The notes below the pieces were generated by a model. It ran no database searches. It had not been told where the DNA came from and worked only from the letters and a program-made list of their open reading frames with translations. This document shows, piece by piece, positions 45,833-54,830 of a stretch of DNA of 64,000 nucleotides. The stretch's first letter is position 1. Each line of letters opens with the position of its first letter. A program made the position numbers and the translations under genes. Source of the DNA: Verrucomicrobiaceae bacterium E54 (GTDB taxonomy: Bacteria > Verrucomicrobiota > Verrucomicrobiia > Verrucomicrobiales > Akkermansiaceae); contig JAKZES010000013.1 in the NCBI GenBank assembly GCA_022548915.1, forward strand, positions 1-64,000. The letters run 5' to 3'.

Positions 45833-46465
45833 ATGGCTTTCCATCGAAAAACCGTGGTCGTTGTGGAGGACGACCTCCGCCTGCAGGAGCAACTCGTGAA
45901 GATCCTCGAGCGTCCAGACGACATCGAATGCCTGTACGCGGTCTCGTCCGGGGAGGAGGCCCTTTCCCGCATCCCCTGCGATCCGCCCGACGTGGTCCTC
46001 ATGGACATCAAACTGCCGGGCCGATCCGGGATCGACTGCATCCGGGAATTGAAAAAGGGCCATCCCGAAATGGAAGTGGTGATGTTGACCGCCTACGACG
46101 AGGAGGACAACATCTTCCGGGCCTTGAAGGAGGGTGCGAGCGGCTATCTTCTCAAGACCAGCAGCCCGGACGACATCTTCAACGCCATCCGCGACGTGTT
46201 CTCGGGCGGCGCTCCCTTCTCAAGCCACATCGCGCGCAAGGTCGCCCAGCATTTTCGGAAGGACCGCGAGATCGAGGACGAGAATCAGAAGCTATCGGCT
46301 CGGGAGCACGAGGTTCTCGGCCTGCTCGCCTCCGGCTACATCTACAAGGAGGTGGCGGACGAACTGGACATCACGATCGAAACGGTCCGCACCTACGTGA
46401 AGCGAATCTGCCAGAAGCTCCATGTCCGGAGCAAGGTCGAAGCGATCATCAAGTACCGCGCCTGA
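45833..46465 (+). CDS. LuxR/NarL-family response regulator
   Basis: A 210-residue DNA-binding response regulator. The receiver domain has VVVVEDDLRLQEQ, phosphoacceptor D58 in VVLMDIKLPGRSG, the Thr/Ala site VVMLTAYDEE and the Lys in GYLLKTSSPDD. The C-terminal LuxR helix-turn-helix is LSAREHEVLGLLASGYIYKE followed by VADELDITIETVRTYVKRIC. It is the cognate partner of the kinase 6 bp upstream. The divergent sulfatase/fucosidase/rhamnosidase cluster is its most likely regulon, an inference from position. Confidence 0.95.
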   Translation: MAFHRKTVVVVEDDLRLQEQLVKILERPDDIECLYAVSSGEEALSRIPCDPPDVVLMDIKLPGRSGIDCIRELKKGHPEMEVVMLTAYDEEDNIFRALKEGASGYLLKTSSPDDIFNAIRDVFSGGAPFSSHIARKVAQHFRKDREIEDENQKLSAREHEVLGLLASGYIYKEVADELDITIETVRTYVKRICQKLHVRSKVEAIIKYRA

Positions 46466-46520
46466 CCATGCCCGGTCCGGGTCAGCGGAACCCACGCTTG
46501 GGAGCGAGCTTCTCCCCCGA

Positions 46521-47201
46521 TCAGGGTTGCTCGTCATCACGAAAGTCCGGAAAGACCAGTACGCGGGGCGTCCGGATGCCGGCCTTCGGGATGATGAAGG
46601 CGACGCTCCGGCTTCGTGGGTCGTGCATCCATTTCGTTTCGCAAAGCGGGTAGAGGTGATCCTCGTCGGGAATACGGAACCCGAGATCGACCTGGTAGCG
46701 TTCGTTGCCGCGGGCCGGAGGGTCGATGACGGTGCGGGCTCCGGGTTGAACGACGAGCCTCTCCGATCCGACGGTGCCGCCGATCGTGTTCCTCGTCAGA
46801 TTGAACCAGAGCATCTGTCCCCGCTTGAGCCGATCGCTGCCGGCATGGATCGCCTGCATGCGCACGGGGGCGACCTTGTTCTCCGGGTCGCTGGTGAGCA
46901 GAAGGTAGAAATCGGTGACGCCGGCCGAAACCTTGGCACACGGAGCTCCGTCCGGAAGCTGCTCGGGGTCGTCCAGAGCGGTTGAAAGCAGGTGCAACCT
47001 GAGCGCACCCGCAGGCAACGAGTACACTTTTGAGAAGTTCATCCGCGGCAAGTCGACCTCGCGGGATTCGCTGCCATCGAAAAGAAACAACGAGGTCGGT
47101 GCCGAGGCGGGCGCTTCGAGGAATAGGATACGACAGGTGCGCACCGATGGTTCCACCGCAGTGAGGGGAAGAATTAAGGCCAACAGGATGCTGTGCTTCA
47201 T
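46521..47201 (-). CDS. Small exported protein linked to cassette protein A
   Basis: A 226-residue protein not recognised as a named family. It has a signal peptide (MKHSILLALILPLTAVEP). Beta-rich text follows, for example RILFLEAPASAPTSLFLFDG, ADFYLLLT-like strands (here VTDFYLLLTSDPENKVAPVR) and MLWFNLTRNTIGGTVGSERL. It starts 43 bp after the stop of the second cassette protein A gene in the same direction, so the two are probably one operon. It converges with the response regulator gene, 55 bp away. An accessory role to the giant pseudopilin-like protein is inference. Confidence 0.68.
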   Translation of the reverse strand: MKHSILLALILPLTAVEPSVRTCRILFLEAPASAPTSLFLFDGSESREVDLPRMNFSKVYSLPAGALRLHLLSTALDDPEQLPDGAPCAKVSAGVTDFYLLLTSDPENKVAPVRMQAIHAGSDRLKRGQMLWFNLTRNTIGGTVGSERLVVQPGARTVIDPPARGNERYQVDLGFRIPDEDHLYPLCETKWMHDPRSRSVAFIIPKAGIRTPRVLVFPDFRDDEQP

Positions 47202-47244
47202 GGATGTCGGAAGATTCTGTCAGGCCCCATGGATCCGGCGGAAA

Positions 47245-50200
47245 TCACACCTCCTTGGGGGACAACCAGCGGAACGAGACCATTTCAAAGCGTCGCCCGA
47301 ACCGGCGGTTGATCTCCCGTTCGGGAGCCTCGAAGCGGTCGGCTTCATCGGACGGATCGACATAGTCCCGCATCCGCCGGACCGTAGCCTCACACCATGC
47401 CTGCGCGATCACGCTTCCGGCGGCGTCCCGGGCATCACCGTAGGCCCGGATGGTGAAAGTGTCGTCCCGGACGGAGAGGATCGGGGCGAGCGGTCGTAGG
47501 ATGTCAGCCTGACGGGTCCACCCAGGCATGCCGTAGGCGCTGTGCCCTTCCACAGCCTTGCGAAACTGATAGCCCTCGTCGTGTCCTGCCACATTCGGTG
47601 GGTCGCCGATGGAAACCGTGGAGAGAGCTTTGAGATGGGCGAAGGGGTCGAGAGCCGGTTGCTTCGAAAGCGCATTCAAGGCGCCTTGAATGGTGCCGGC
47701 GAGTGCGAGGTCACCAGAGGAAAGCTGGCGATTGACGAACTCGGAAAGCGAGAGGAAAGGGCCCCGAAGACGAATCTGGCTGACCACTTCCTCCGCCATG
47801 GCATCGATGAACTCCGGATCCACCGTGCGATAACCGGCGAATTGGGTCGCTTCGGGAAACGCACCCGAGTCGCCGATGGTTCCGGCCTCGGAGTCCGCCG
47901 CCACACTGAAACGGTTGAAAATGTGATCTGATTCTGCCGACAGTCCGATATCCCAATCGGGAGCGGCCCCACGAATGTGCGGCACTTTCTGGTCTCTCGC
48001 GTGTCCCAACAGGGCGCGCCATGCGATGACCGAGGTGGAGTTCACGTTGAACATTCCCTCCACCTCAAGCCTCGCCGCGATGGTTTTCCATGCATCCGCA
48101 GGCTCGACGTGCTCGCTGTATATCTCCGCGGCCTCCTCGGCGGAAGACACCATGTCAGCCAGGATCGGGCGGTAGGCGCGGTTCACCAGTGGCCGGGTGC
48201 CGGTGAGGAAGTCGGCATGGACTGCCTCCAAACCGCGTCCTGCGCTGCCCGGTAGCCGCGAATCGGGCGCGATTGACGAGACGAACCAGTCGTCAAAGAG
48301 CAGATGATTCATGCAATATGAATCGTCGTTCTGCCGGTTGATGGCTTCCCCAGCATCCTTGCTGTTGAGAACGGCGTCGGACTGAATGAGTGGAGATGCG
48401 TCGGAATTGGCGACCTGGTTGAGCGAATAGGGTGGGGCCGGATTGTCAAAGCGGGCGTCCCAATGGGTCAGCTCGGCCAGCGACGCGAGAGGCAGTAGCG
48501 GAAGCTCGGCGATGACGCAGCGCGCAAGACCATCAGCTTTGCTGAAGCCGGTGACGATGTAGCTGCGGTTGGTCGTGTCGCCGACGTTCGGCAGCAGGCT
48601 GTCGCCACCCGGAGCATGCTTCACGAAGCTGAAGTCAGAGGGCGAATTCACCGGGTGCGTTTGGCCATAGTAGAAATCCCCTGTTCTGCGCATTCTCGCG
48701 TGATTGACCATGGGGTTAGACTGAATGAAGCCCTTCGTGGCCATGTGTGTGCTGCTGGCAGTGCGCGCGCCAAAGACGGCCGAGAGGAAAGGAAGCGGAT
48801 TGCCTGAACAGGCCTCCAGCGACGTTTCGGCCATATCTGAGAGTGGGGAATAAACAGCGTTCGCCGTGTCTTCGGTGAAGAACATCCGGTAAGCGAGATG
48901 GCTCTTCTTGTCTTCCCTCTGAAGATCCAGGTAGACCCCCACATGGGACACTTCCCTGTATCGGTCCTTGGTGTCGAAACGGGCATCAGCCTTGATGCGT
49001 GTCGATCCCGGAAGCTTCAACGGTGATTCGCCCCGGGCACCTCTTACCTGGAAGTAGTAGCCGCCCCCGGGCCGATAGCCTGGCCCGAGATTGAGCTGGG
49101 CTCGGCTGTGTTTGACCGGGTTGGTCGATTTCGGGCTGAATAACCGCGTTTCGCCAGGAATGAGATTGAAGGGCGCAGCGATCCGGAGTAGAAAATCAAC
49201 CCTTTCACGTCCGACAGTCTCCTCTCCGAACCAAGACAGCGGAGGTTGGTTGTTCAACGCTGTGGTCAGCGCGTTGTAGTCGGGATTTTTCTGACCATCG
49301 AAGGAATACCGGAAGGCGGTCGGCAAGGTGACCGGCATCTGTAGTCGAAAGTTTGGAGGGCAGCTTATCGCGACATTGTAGGGGTTCCATAGGGTAACGA
49401 CCGGAGTGAGGTGAAGACGTGGCTCATACAGCGGTTCGGCGCCCTCCTCGGCGGGTGGCAACTCCTGGGCTCCGTGGGAAAACACCCATTGAATTCGCGC
49501 GATTACGGGAAGGATCCGAATCTTGTGATGATAATCGTGGGTATTTGCTCCGTCGTAGACAGACACCGAATGCAGAGAAGTGCTGGCCCGACCTGTGGAG
49601 CCGATCGATACCCGTTTGTAGTGCGTCACATGGTCGATCAGATGCGCCCAGCTTGACGAGGCTCCTGTTCGAAAGATCGGGTGTTCGCCCGGCGAGCCCC
49701 GATAGGCAGCCCAGGGATAGACCATTGCTCCGTCGGGCACCGGATCCATCCGGGTTGGGATGACCGCCTGCGAGTCGCGGTCCGGGGAGATCCTGAAAAG
49801 CGGCAAGCCGGTTCTCGGTTGGCGGCCCCAGTTCTCGCTCAGTAGCGAAAGGTCCTTGCGCCATCCGCCGGTGGCGGTGTTGGTCAGCAGTCCGACGGAT
49901 GAAGTTGATAAGTCGTGGAAAAATTCGTCCGGCTCGGCATCGCCCTCCGTCCTGAGCAGGCCGACCGTGTTGAGGCTGATCGCCTTCTCCGCCGGGTCCG
50001 GATCAACCAGCAACGGATCCAATCCGAACGGGCTCGGGTCGGCAACCGCATGGCTGTTGGCGATGCCAACCCACCCAGAGATCGTGTCGCCATGCGGTTC
50101 GTACGGTTTCGGCAACCGTGCCTTCTGGTTCTCGCCACTGGCCCACCAAGCCATCGCGCCACGGCTTGAGACAGGCACCGGGGTGACGTGCACTTCACGC

Positions 50201-50760
50201 TCGCTGCCCGCCGAAAGAGTTCCTGTAGACAGCAATGGAACGGAAGTCTCGGAAGCCGTTGCACTTGTCAATTTGGCGGCGTCTTCGATGGAAGTTGTGG
50301 ACCGGGCCGCTGAAACCAACCACGAAAGGAACCGTCCACCATCGCTTTCCGTCCGCTCTTTGGCGCCATAGTCTGGAGTGACCGGACGTCCGGCGAATCT
50401 TCCGTCTGTCTCATGATCCTTGCCTTCCCAACTGCGCCAGACCCCGGTCAGTGTTGAAGAGCCCCCGTCAATGATGTCGCCAGGTGCCGTAACCCGCGTG
50501 TCCGGCCCAGCCCGCATTTGCAGTTCGCCAAGGGCGACGATCAGAGCCACTCGGGCATTGGCCCGGGCCTCGGCCATCGCCATGGCATTTGAGGACTTCC
50601 GCAGGGCCACCGACGAGAGCGACAGGAGTCCGATCACCAGCAGCACCAGGAGCACCATGAGCGACACGGTGACCACCAGGGCGAACCCTGAACGACGCAG
50701 ACGATCAGCGCCTTTTCGAGGAAACCCAACCGCAGCGCAGCAAGACCCGAAAGAGCCCAT
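47245..50760 (-). CDS. Verru_Chthon cassette protein A-like giant pseudopilin-like protein (copy 2)
   Basis: A 1,171-residue paralog of the protein at 17672-21427. The leader ends R-R-S-G and is followed by FALVVTVSLMVLLVLLVIGL and LSLSSVALRKSSN, a prepilin-type N-terminus with predicted cleavage before Phe. Shared blocks are MAEARANARVALIVALGELQ, EGMFNVNSTSVIAWRALLGH, GPFLSLSEFVNRQLSSGDLA and the C-terminal FGRRFEMVSFRWLSPKEV. The middle differs strongly between the copies. Cassette proteins B-D are absent here too. A small exported protein is encoded directly downstream. The start at 50760 has no strong ribosome site, and the upstream 283 bp contain dispersed palindromes. Confidence 0.82.
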   Translation of the reverse strand: MGSFGSCCAAVGFPRKGADRLRRSGFALVVTVSLMVLLVLLVIGLLSLSSVALRKSSNAMAMAEARANARVALIVALGELQMRAGPDTRVTAPGDIIDGGSSTLTGVWRSWEGKDHETDGRFAGRPVTPDYGAKERTESDGGRFLSWLVSAARSTTSIEDAAKLTSATASETSVPLLSTGTLSAGSEREVHVTPVPVSSRGAMAWWASGENQKARLPKPYEPHGDTISGWVGIANSHAVADPSPFGLDPLLVDPDPAEKAISLNTVGLLRTEGDAEPDEFFHDLSTSSVGLLTNTATGGWRKDLSLLSENWGRQPRTGLPLFRISPDRDSQAVIPTRMDPVPDGAMVYPWAAYRGSPGEHPIFRTGASSSWAHLIDHVTHYKRVSIGSTGRASTSLHSVSVYDGANTHDYHHKIRILPVIARIQWVFSHGAQELPPAEEGAEPLYEPRLHLTPVVTLWNPYNVAISCPPNFRLQMPVTLPTAFRYSFDGQKNPDYNALTTALNNQPPLSWFGEETVGRERVDFLLRIAAPFNLIPGETRLFSPKSTNPVKHSRAQLNLGPGYRPGGGYYFQVRGARGESPLKLPGSTRIKADARFDTKDRYREVSHVGVYLDLQREDKKSHLAYRMFFTEDTANAVYSPLSDMAETSLEACSGNPLPFLSAVFGARTASSTHMATKGFIQSNPMVNHARMRRTGDFYYGQTHPVNSPSDFSFVKHAPGGDSLLPNVGDTTNRSYIVTGFSKADGLARCVIAELPLLPLASLAELTHWDARFDNPAPPYSLNQVANSDASPLIQSDAVLNSKDAGEAINRQNDDSYCMNHLLFDDWFVSSIAPDSRLPGSAGRGLEAVHADFLTGTRPLVNRAYRPILADMVSSAEEAAEIYSEHVEPADAWKTIAARLEVEGMFNVNSTSVIAWRALLGHARDQKVPHIRGAAPDWDIGLSAESDHIFNRFSVAADSEAGTIGDSGAFPEATQFAGYRTVDPEFIDAMAEEVVSQIRLRGPFLSLSEFVNRQLSSGDLALAGTIQGALNALSKQPALDPFAHLKALSTVSIGDPPNVAGHDEGYQFRKAVEGHSAYGMPGWTRQADILRPLAPILSVRDDTFTIRAYGDARDAAGSVIAQAWCEATVRRMRDYVDPSDEADRFEAPEREINRRFGRRFEMVSFRWLSPKEV

Positions 50761-50922
50761 GCCGGATGCGGATTGGACTACCGTCTTGTCTTTGGCATTG
50801 ATGAAGATGGGTTTGTCGAATGGAGGGTTTGAACGGGATCGGAGTATTCGCCGGAAGATTACAAGCTCGGCGCTTGAGCCAGAGGTTTAAGTATTTGAAA
50901 TCAACAATTCCCTCTGCCCTCC

Positions 50923-50989
50923 ACAAGTCCCCAAATGGGGGACAGCGCGCCTCGCGCCGGTCGCGCCCGATCTGGGGACTTGTGACCGA
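50923..50989. repeat. Dispersed palindrome, copies 2 and 3 (inverted pair)
   Basis: The left unit (50923-50943) has hairpin GTCCCC-aaatg-GGGGAC preceded by ACAA. The right unit (50971-50989, TCTGGGGACTTGTGACCGA) carries ACAAGTCCCCA in the opposite orientation. They lie between the convergent-side end of the GH29 gene (51044) and cassette protein A copy 2. Confidence 0.75.
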
Positions 50990-51043
50990 CCCGGTGCCCT
51001 GTTTTCCCCAAGGAGGCCGGGGCCAAAGTTCAAACTGTCGGGA

Positions 51044-53032
51044 TCAGCCCTCTTTCTCCTGTTTCGTGAGGGTGAGTCCCTTGAGCTGCATGATCCAGAC
51101 GCTATCGACATCCGAACGCTGTGGATCGAGCGCGAGGTCGTGCCGACCCTTTTCGAACCGGACCGTGCCGACCGCCGCCTTCTCGTATTTGTCCCAGCCC
51201 TTCTGGTGGGTCACGTCGAAGCTAAGGCTGCGCTCGCCATCGACCAGCAGGTCGATCGGGATGCCGGATGCACGCTTGATCGAGCCATACTCAATCTGTA
51301 CCCGATACTCCCCCGATTCCGGCACCTCGAAGGTCCACGCCACCGTTGCTCCGCTCCCCTTGTTGTAGCGCCAGTTGACGATCGCGTCCGCTTCGGGGTC
51401 ATACGAAAGGTTGAGCGATTTGATGTTGCTCGCAAAGGCCTGGAAGTTCGCCGGAGCAAGTGAGATCCGTTTGGACTCGGGATCGTAGGCGTGCCTGAAG
51501 GGGTCCAGGCGGATTTCGTCCCCGTCCGTCTCCAGCCTGATCACCGTCGCGACCGGATGAGCTGTCACCCCGGAAACATCGATGATGATCGTGGCGTTGC
51601 CGCTCGCATCACGATTTCGCCGATGGGGGAGCTGCTTGCGGACCTCGCCCTCGAGAACCGTCACCGCCTCGATCTCGTTGCGGAGGAGGGGCAGGGACAC
51701 CTCGCCGCTTGAGGGCCAATTCGTCACGATAAGAAAAAGGTCGCCGCCTTTCCGGGTACAGGTGCCCCAGGGATGCTGCACCGAGCTTTCGCCGGTATAC
51801 GGCGTCTGGCGGGTCCCGAAAACAGCCTCGCGGTTCGCCGACGTCCACTTGCCAACCTCGGTCAAGGTCTCCATGTCCTCCCGGGCGATCGTGCCATCCG
51901 CCTTGGGCCCGATGTTCAGCAGGTAGTTGCCGCCGTGAGCTGCGGTGCGGATGAGCTTGCGGATGATCCACGCCGGCTCCTTGTGCTCATGGTCTCCCGA
52001 GTGGTATCCGAAGCTGTGATTGATCGAGCTCCCGGTTTCCCAGGGATACTCGACCGGAATCCCGATGTCGCCGTTGTCCCCGCAATTCAGGTAGTTGCCG
52101 AGTCCCCTGCCCAGCCGGCCATTGATGATGGTGTTCGGGCTCAGGCGGTTGACATGCTCCGCGAGTTCCCGGGCCTGGGTCGGGGTGATGATCCGGGGGA
52201 CATCAAACCATATCATCCCGATATCGCCGTAGCCCGTGAGCAACTCGGTCAATTGAGGCTTCACCTTGCGGTCCAGGTAGCTCTGGAAGACCTCGGGTGT
52301 CGGATCGGGATGGGGCTCGTAACCGAAGCTGGCTGCGTCCCTTTCCCACCAGTCGGCACAATGCGAATAGTAGAAGCAGAGCCTGACCTCAAAAGGCCCG
52401 TCGGTCTTCGTCCTGGCGCAGGCATCAGCAAGTTCCTTCAGGGGGTCGCGCCCCGACGAACGACCGTAGGGGGTGGCATCGCGGATGTTCCATGCACTGG
52501 CCTGCGACGGCCAGATCGCGAAGCCGTCATGGTGCTTGGTCGTGATCACGATGTAGCGCTGACCGGACGCGTGGCAGAGATCGACGATCTTCTGCGCATC
52601 AAAGCCTGACCAGTCGAAGAGCTGCGCAATCTTCTCGTACTCGCCCAGGGGCATGTCGGTCGCGTGGAGGAGGCGCTCGCTGTAGGCATGTGGGCTATGC
52701 AGGTCCTTGCCACTCTTCCAGCCCTCGAAGGTGTTGTCCTTGGACCAGAATCCCGCAGGAACCGCATAGACCCCCCAATGGATGAACAACCCGAACTTCG
52801 CGTCGCGAAACCACCGCATCTTGTCGGCGCTGGCTTCGGTGTAGGCAGGGGCCTCGTAGTCTGTGCGGAGGTGGGGCTTGTCGCTGCCATCAAGGCTCGA
52901 CGCAAAGCCGGCGGCGCAGAGAACCAGCGCCACAAGCCTCGTGGTGAAGCTTCTCGTCCGTGAAACGATGAAGCCCACGGGGTGGTTCGGCTGGGCGCTA
53001 GCGGTTGCCGGTTCGACCCTACTCGCGTTCAT
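51044..53032 (-). CDS. GH29 alpha-L-fucosidase with C-terminal extension
   Basis: An exported enzyme of about 662 residues. The start at 53032 has TTGGAG upstream and gives a signal-like segment (RLVALVLCAAGFASSLDGSD); the TTG at 53056 is less likely. The GH29 barrel shows DAKFGLFIHWGVYAVPAGFW, YIVITTKHHDGFAIWPSQAS, LCFYYSHCADWW and IGMIWFDVPR, with D277 the expected nucleophile, and NYLLNIGPKADGTI at the end. The C-terminal 130 residues form an added beta-sandwich-like module (TFEVPESGEYRVQIEYGSIK) that may bind sugar. The gene stands alone, and copies of the dispersed palindrome lie on both sides of it. Confidence 0.93.
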   Translation of the reverse strand: MNASRVEPATASAQPNHPVGFIVSRTRSFTTRLVALVLCAAGFASSLDGSDKPHLRTDYEAPAYTEASADKMRWFRDAKFGLFIHWGVYAVPAGFWSKDNTFEGWKSGKDLHSPHAYSERLLHATDMPLGEYEKIAQLFDWSGFDAQKIVDLCHASGQRYIVITTKHHDGFAIWPSQASAWNIRDATPYGRSSGRDPLKELADACARTKTDGPFEVRLCFYYSHCADWWERDAASFGYEPHPDPTPEVFQSYLDRKVKPQLTELLTGYGDIGMIWFDVPRIITPTQARELAEHVNRLSPNTIINGRLGRGLGNYLNCGDNGDIGIPVEYPWETGSSINHSFGYHSGDHEHKEPAWIIRKLIRTAAHGGNYLLNIGPKADGTIAREDMETLTEVGKWTSANREAVFGTRQTPYTGESSVQHPWGTCTRKGGDLFLIVTNWPSSGEVSLPLLRNEIEAVTVLEGEVRKQLPHRRNRDASGNATIIIDVSGVTAHPVATVIRLETDGDEIRLDPFRHAYDPESKRISLAPANFQAFASNIKSLNLSYDPEADAIVNWRYNKGSGATVAWTFEVPESGEYRVQIEYGSIKRASGIPIDLLVDGERSLSFDVTHQKGWDKYEKAAVGTVRFEKGRHDLALDPQRSDVDSVWIMQLKGLTLTKQEKEG

Positions 53033-53143
53033 TGCTCCAACTCTGAAATCTCTCAAGTTGCCTTCCCCCGCCCCGAAAGAAACCGGACCGGGATCAACTC
53101 TTCAAGCTGCCGCTCATTCACGCGAATGCGGGGTTCATCCACC

Positions 53144-53161
53144 AGTCCCCAAAGCGGGGAC
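53144..53161. repeat. Dispersed palindrome, copy 4
   Basis: AGTCCCC-aaagc-GGGGAC hairpin, differing from copy 2 mainly in the loop, upstream of the GH29 gene. Confidence 0.75.
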
Positions 53162-53240
53162 AAGCCGTGAATCTTCTTGAAGAGCTGGAATCCTTCAGAC
53201 GGCGAAGAAGCGCTGAGACCCGATGCCCGGGGCCGACCGT

Positions 53241-53267
53241 GTCCCCACTCTGGGGACTTGTGACCGA
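53241..53267. repeat. Dispersed palindrome, copy 5
   Basis: Hairpin GTCCCCA-ctc-TGGGGAC. Bases 53249-53267 are identical over 19 nt to 50971-50989, and similarity continues into GCCCTGTT on both sides, so these are clearly copies of one element. Confidence 0.8.
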
Positions 53268-53426
53268 ACCGCCGCCCTGTTGTCCTCGACGTGTCGATGG
53301 CTGGCGACAATCCCGGACCTTTCGGGAGCCGGGGCCAGGATTCCAGAGATTCCCAACAGCCAGTCATCCACACCATCCTTCACCAGCCATCGAATCGACC
53401 ACCCGTTCCCTGCGCTCGCGCCCACC

Positions 53427-54791
53427 ATGATCGAATCCATCCCACGCCGTAACTTCCTCCGCACCGGCCTGCTGGCCGGAGGCGGCACCCTCATCAGCAA
53501 TCACCGGGCATGGGCCCAGCGCTCCTCGAACCGCAAGCTCAAGGTCGCCCTGATCGGGGCCGGCGGGATCGCAAAGACCGCCTACAACGACTGCGCGCGC
53601 GAGCAGGTGATTGCCATCGCCGATGTGGACGCGAAGCAGGGCGAACCGGGCTTCAAGAAGTTCCCCGACGCCAAGCGCTACACCGACTTCCGCAAGCTGC
53701 TCGACGCCCACGGGAAGGAGCTCGACGCCGTCATCGTCAGCACCCCCGACCACACTCATTTCGCGGCCACTTACGACGCGATGCAGCGTGGCATCGCGGT
53801 CCACACGCAAAAGCCGCTGACGCATGACCTCTGGCAGGCGCGGACCCTGCGAAAAGCATACCACGAGTTCAAGGTGCCGACCGTCATGGGCAACCAGGGC
53901 CACACGATGGAGGGCATGCGATACATCCGCGAATGGTACGAGGCCGGCCTCGCCGGCGAGATCGTGGAGGTCCACGCCTGGACCAACCGGACCACCAAGA
54001 ACAACACCAACGCAGAACGCTTCAAGGACCTGCCCGGCATTCCCGTGCCGGGCCACCTCGACTGGGATCTCTGGCAGGGGCCGGTTCCGGAGAAACGCCT
54101 GCTCGAGGGTCTCGTCCCTTCCGGCTGGAGGTGGTGGTGGGACTACGGACTCGGTGGGCTCGGCGACATCGGTTGTCACACGCTCGACATTCCGGTCTAT
54201 GCCCTCGGGCTCGGCATGCCGGTCTCGGTGCGCACCGACAAGAGCATTGATTTCAGCAAGGAATCCGGAGGGAAGACGCCCAGACCCGAGGCGATGACCT
54301 ACATCTACGAGTTCGCGCGCGGCGGCGGAAAACCGAACCTGAAGGTCTTCTGGTATGAGGGCGGCCACCTGCCGCGGCTTCCGGATTCACTGAAGGGCGG
54401 CAAGATGGACGGATCGGGAGGCTGTCTCCTGGTCGGCGAGAAGAACACCATCGTGTCTCCCGGGATGCGCCCGACCAGCCCCCGGATGCTCGAGAACTGG
54501 GACGAGATCCGCAGGAATCTTCCTGCCAAGACTCTGCCACGGGCCGTCGGCGGACCCATCAAGGAACTCTTCGCCGCAATTCGCGGCGAGATCGAGAAGC
54601 CCGGTTCGGACTTCGACTATGCCGCACCACTGACCGAGATCGTGATCCTCGGCACCATTGCCATGCGGAGCGGCAAGGAGGTTCGCTACCAACCCGAAAC
54701 CCTGACCTTCGAAGACACCTCACTCGACCCCTACGTCAAGGCACCCGTGCGGCCAGGCTGGGACTACGGTGTCGATCTTTGGAAAGACTGA
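53427..54791 (+). CDS. Tat-exported Gfo/Idh/MocA-family oxidoreductase
   Basis: A 454-residue NAD(P)-dependent oxidoreductase. The twin-arginine signal is IPRRNFLRTGLLAGGGTLIS. The Rossmann fold starts KVALIGAGGIAKTAYNDCAR with GxGGxA, and the EKP-type motif appears as H-T-Q-K-P-L (IAVHTQKPLTHDLWQARTLR). It continues with a WWWDYGLGGLGDIGCHTLDI sugar-site segment. These large Tat-exported members are abundant in Verrucomicrobiota and Planctomycetota and are thought to oxidise or epimerise sugars, some forming 3-keto-glycosides. It precedes a DUF1080 gene by 39 bp, a recurring pairing. Confidence 0.92.
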   Translation: MIESIPRRNFLRTGLLAGGGTLISNHRAWAQRSSNRKLKVALIGAGGIAKTAYNDCAREQVIAIADVDAKQGEPGFKKFPDAKRYTDFRKLLDAHGKELDAVIVSTPDHTHFAATYDAMQRGIAVHTQKPLTHDLWQARTLRKAYHEFKVPTVMGNQGHTMEGMRYIREWYEAGLAGEIVEVHAWTNRTTKNNTNAERFKDLPGIPVPGHLDWDLWQGPVPEKRLLEGLVPSGWRWWWDYGLGGLGDIGCHTLDIPVYALGLGMPVSVRTDKSIDFSKESGGKTPRPEAMTYIYEFARGGGKPNLKVFWYEGGHLPRLPDSLKGGKMDGSGGCLLVGEKNTIVSPGMRPTSPRMLENWDEIRRNLPAKTLPRAVGGPIKELFAAIRGEIEKPGSDFDYAAPLTEIVILGTIAMRSGKEVRYQPETLTFEDTSLDPYVKAPVRPGWDYGVDLWKD

Positions 54792-54830
54792 AGCCCCCGG
54801 ACATCCCTCCGCCACCATTGCGTCATCTCT

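Larger units (their letters stand above)
53033..53426. other. Divergent intergenic region with palindromes
   Basis: A 394-bp gap between the GH29 gene and the oxidoreductase gene. It holds palindrome copies 4 and 5; between and around them no gene is evident, and open frames crossing it lack family similarity. Confidence 0.5.

Noticed and set aside
44168-46063. A 631-codon minus-strand frame
   Set aside because: Antisense to the sensor kinase and response regulator, both of which have intact catalytic motifs.
51044-53032. The fucosidase gene as a cargo of an insertion sequence
   Set aside because: No transposase, terminal inverted repeats of IS type or target duplication is visible; only REP-like palindromes flank it.
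50923-53267. A CRISPR array formed by the repeated AGTCCCC units
   Set aside because: Units are few, palindromic, in mixed orientation and irregularly spaced with genes between them; no regular spacers and no cas genes.
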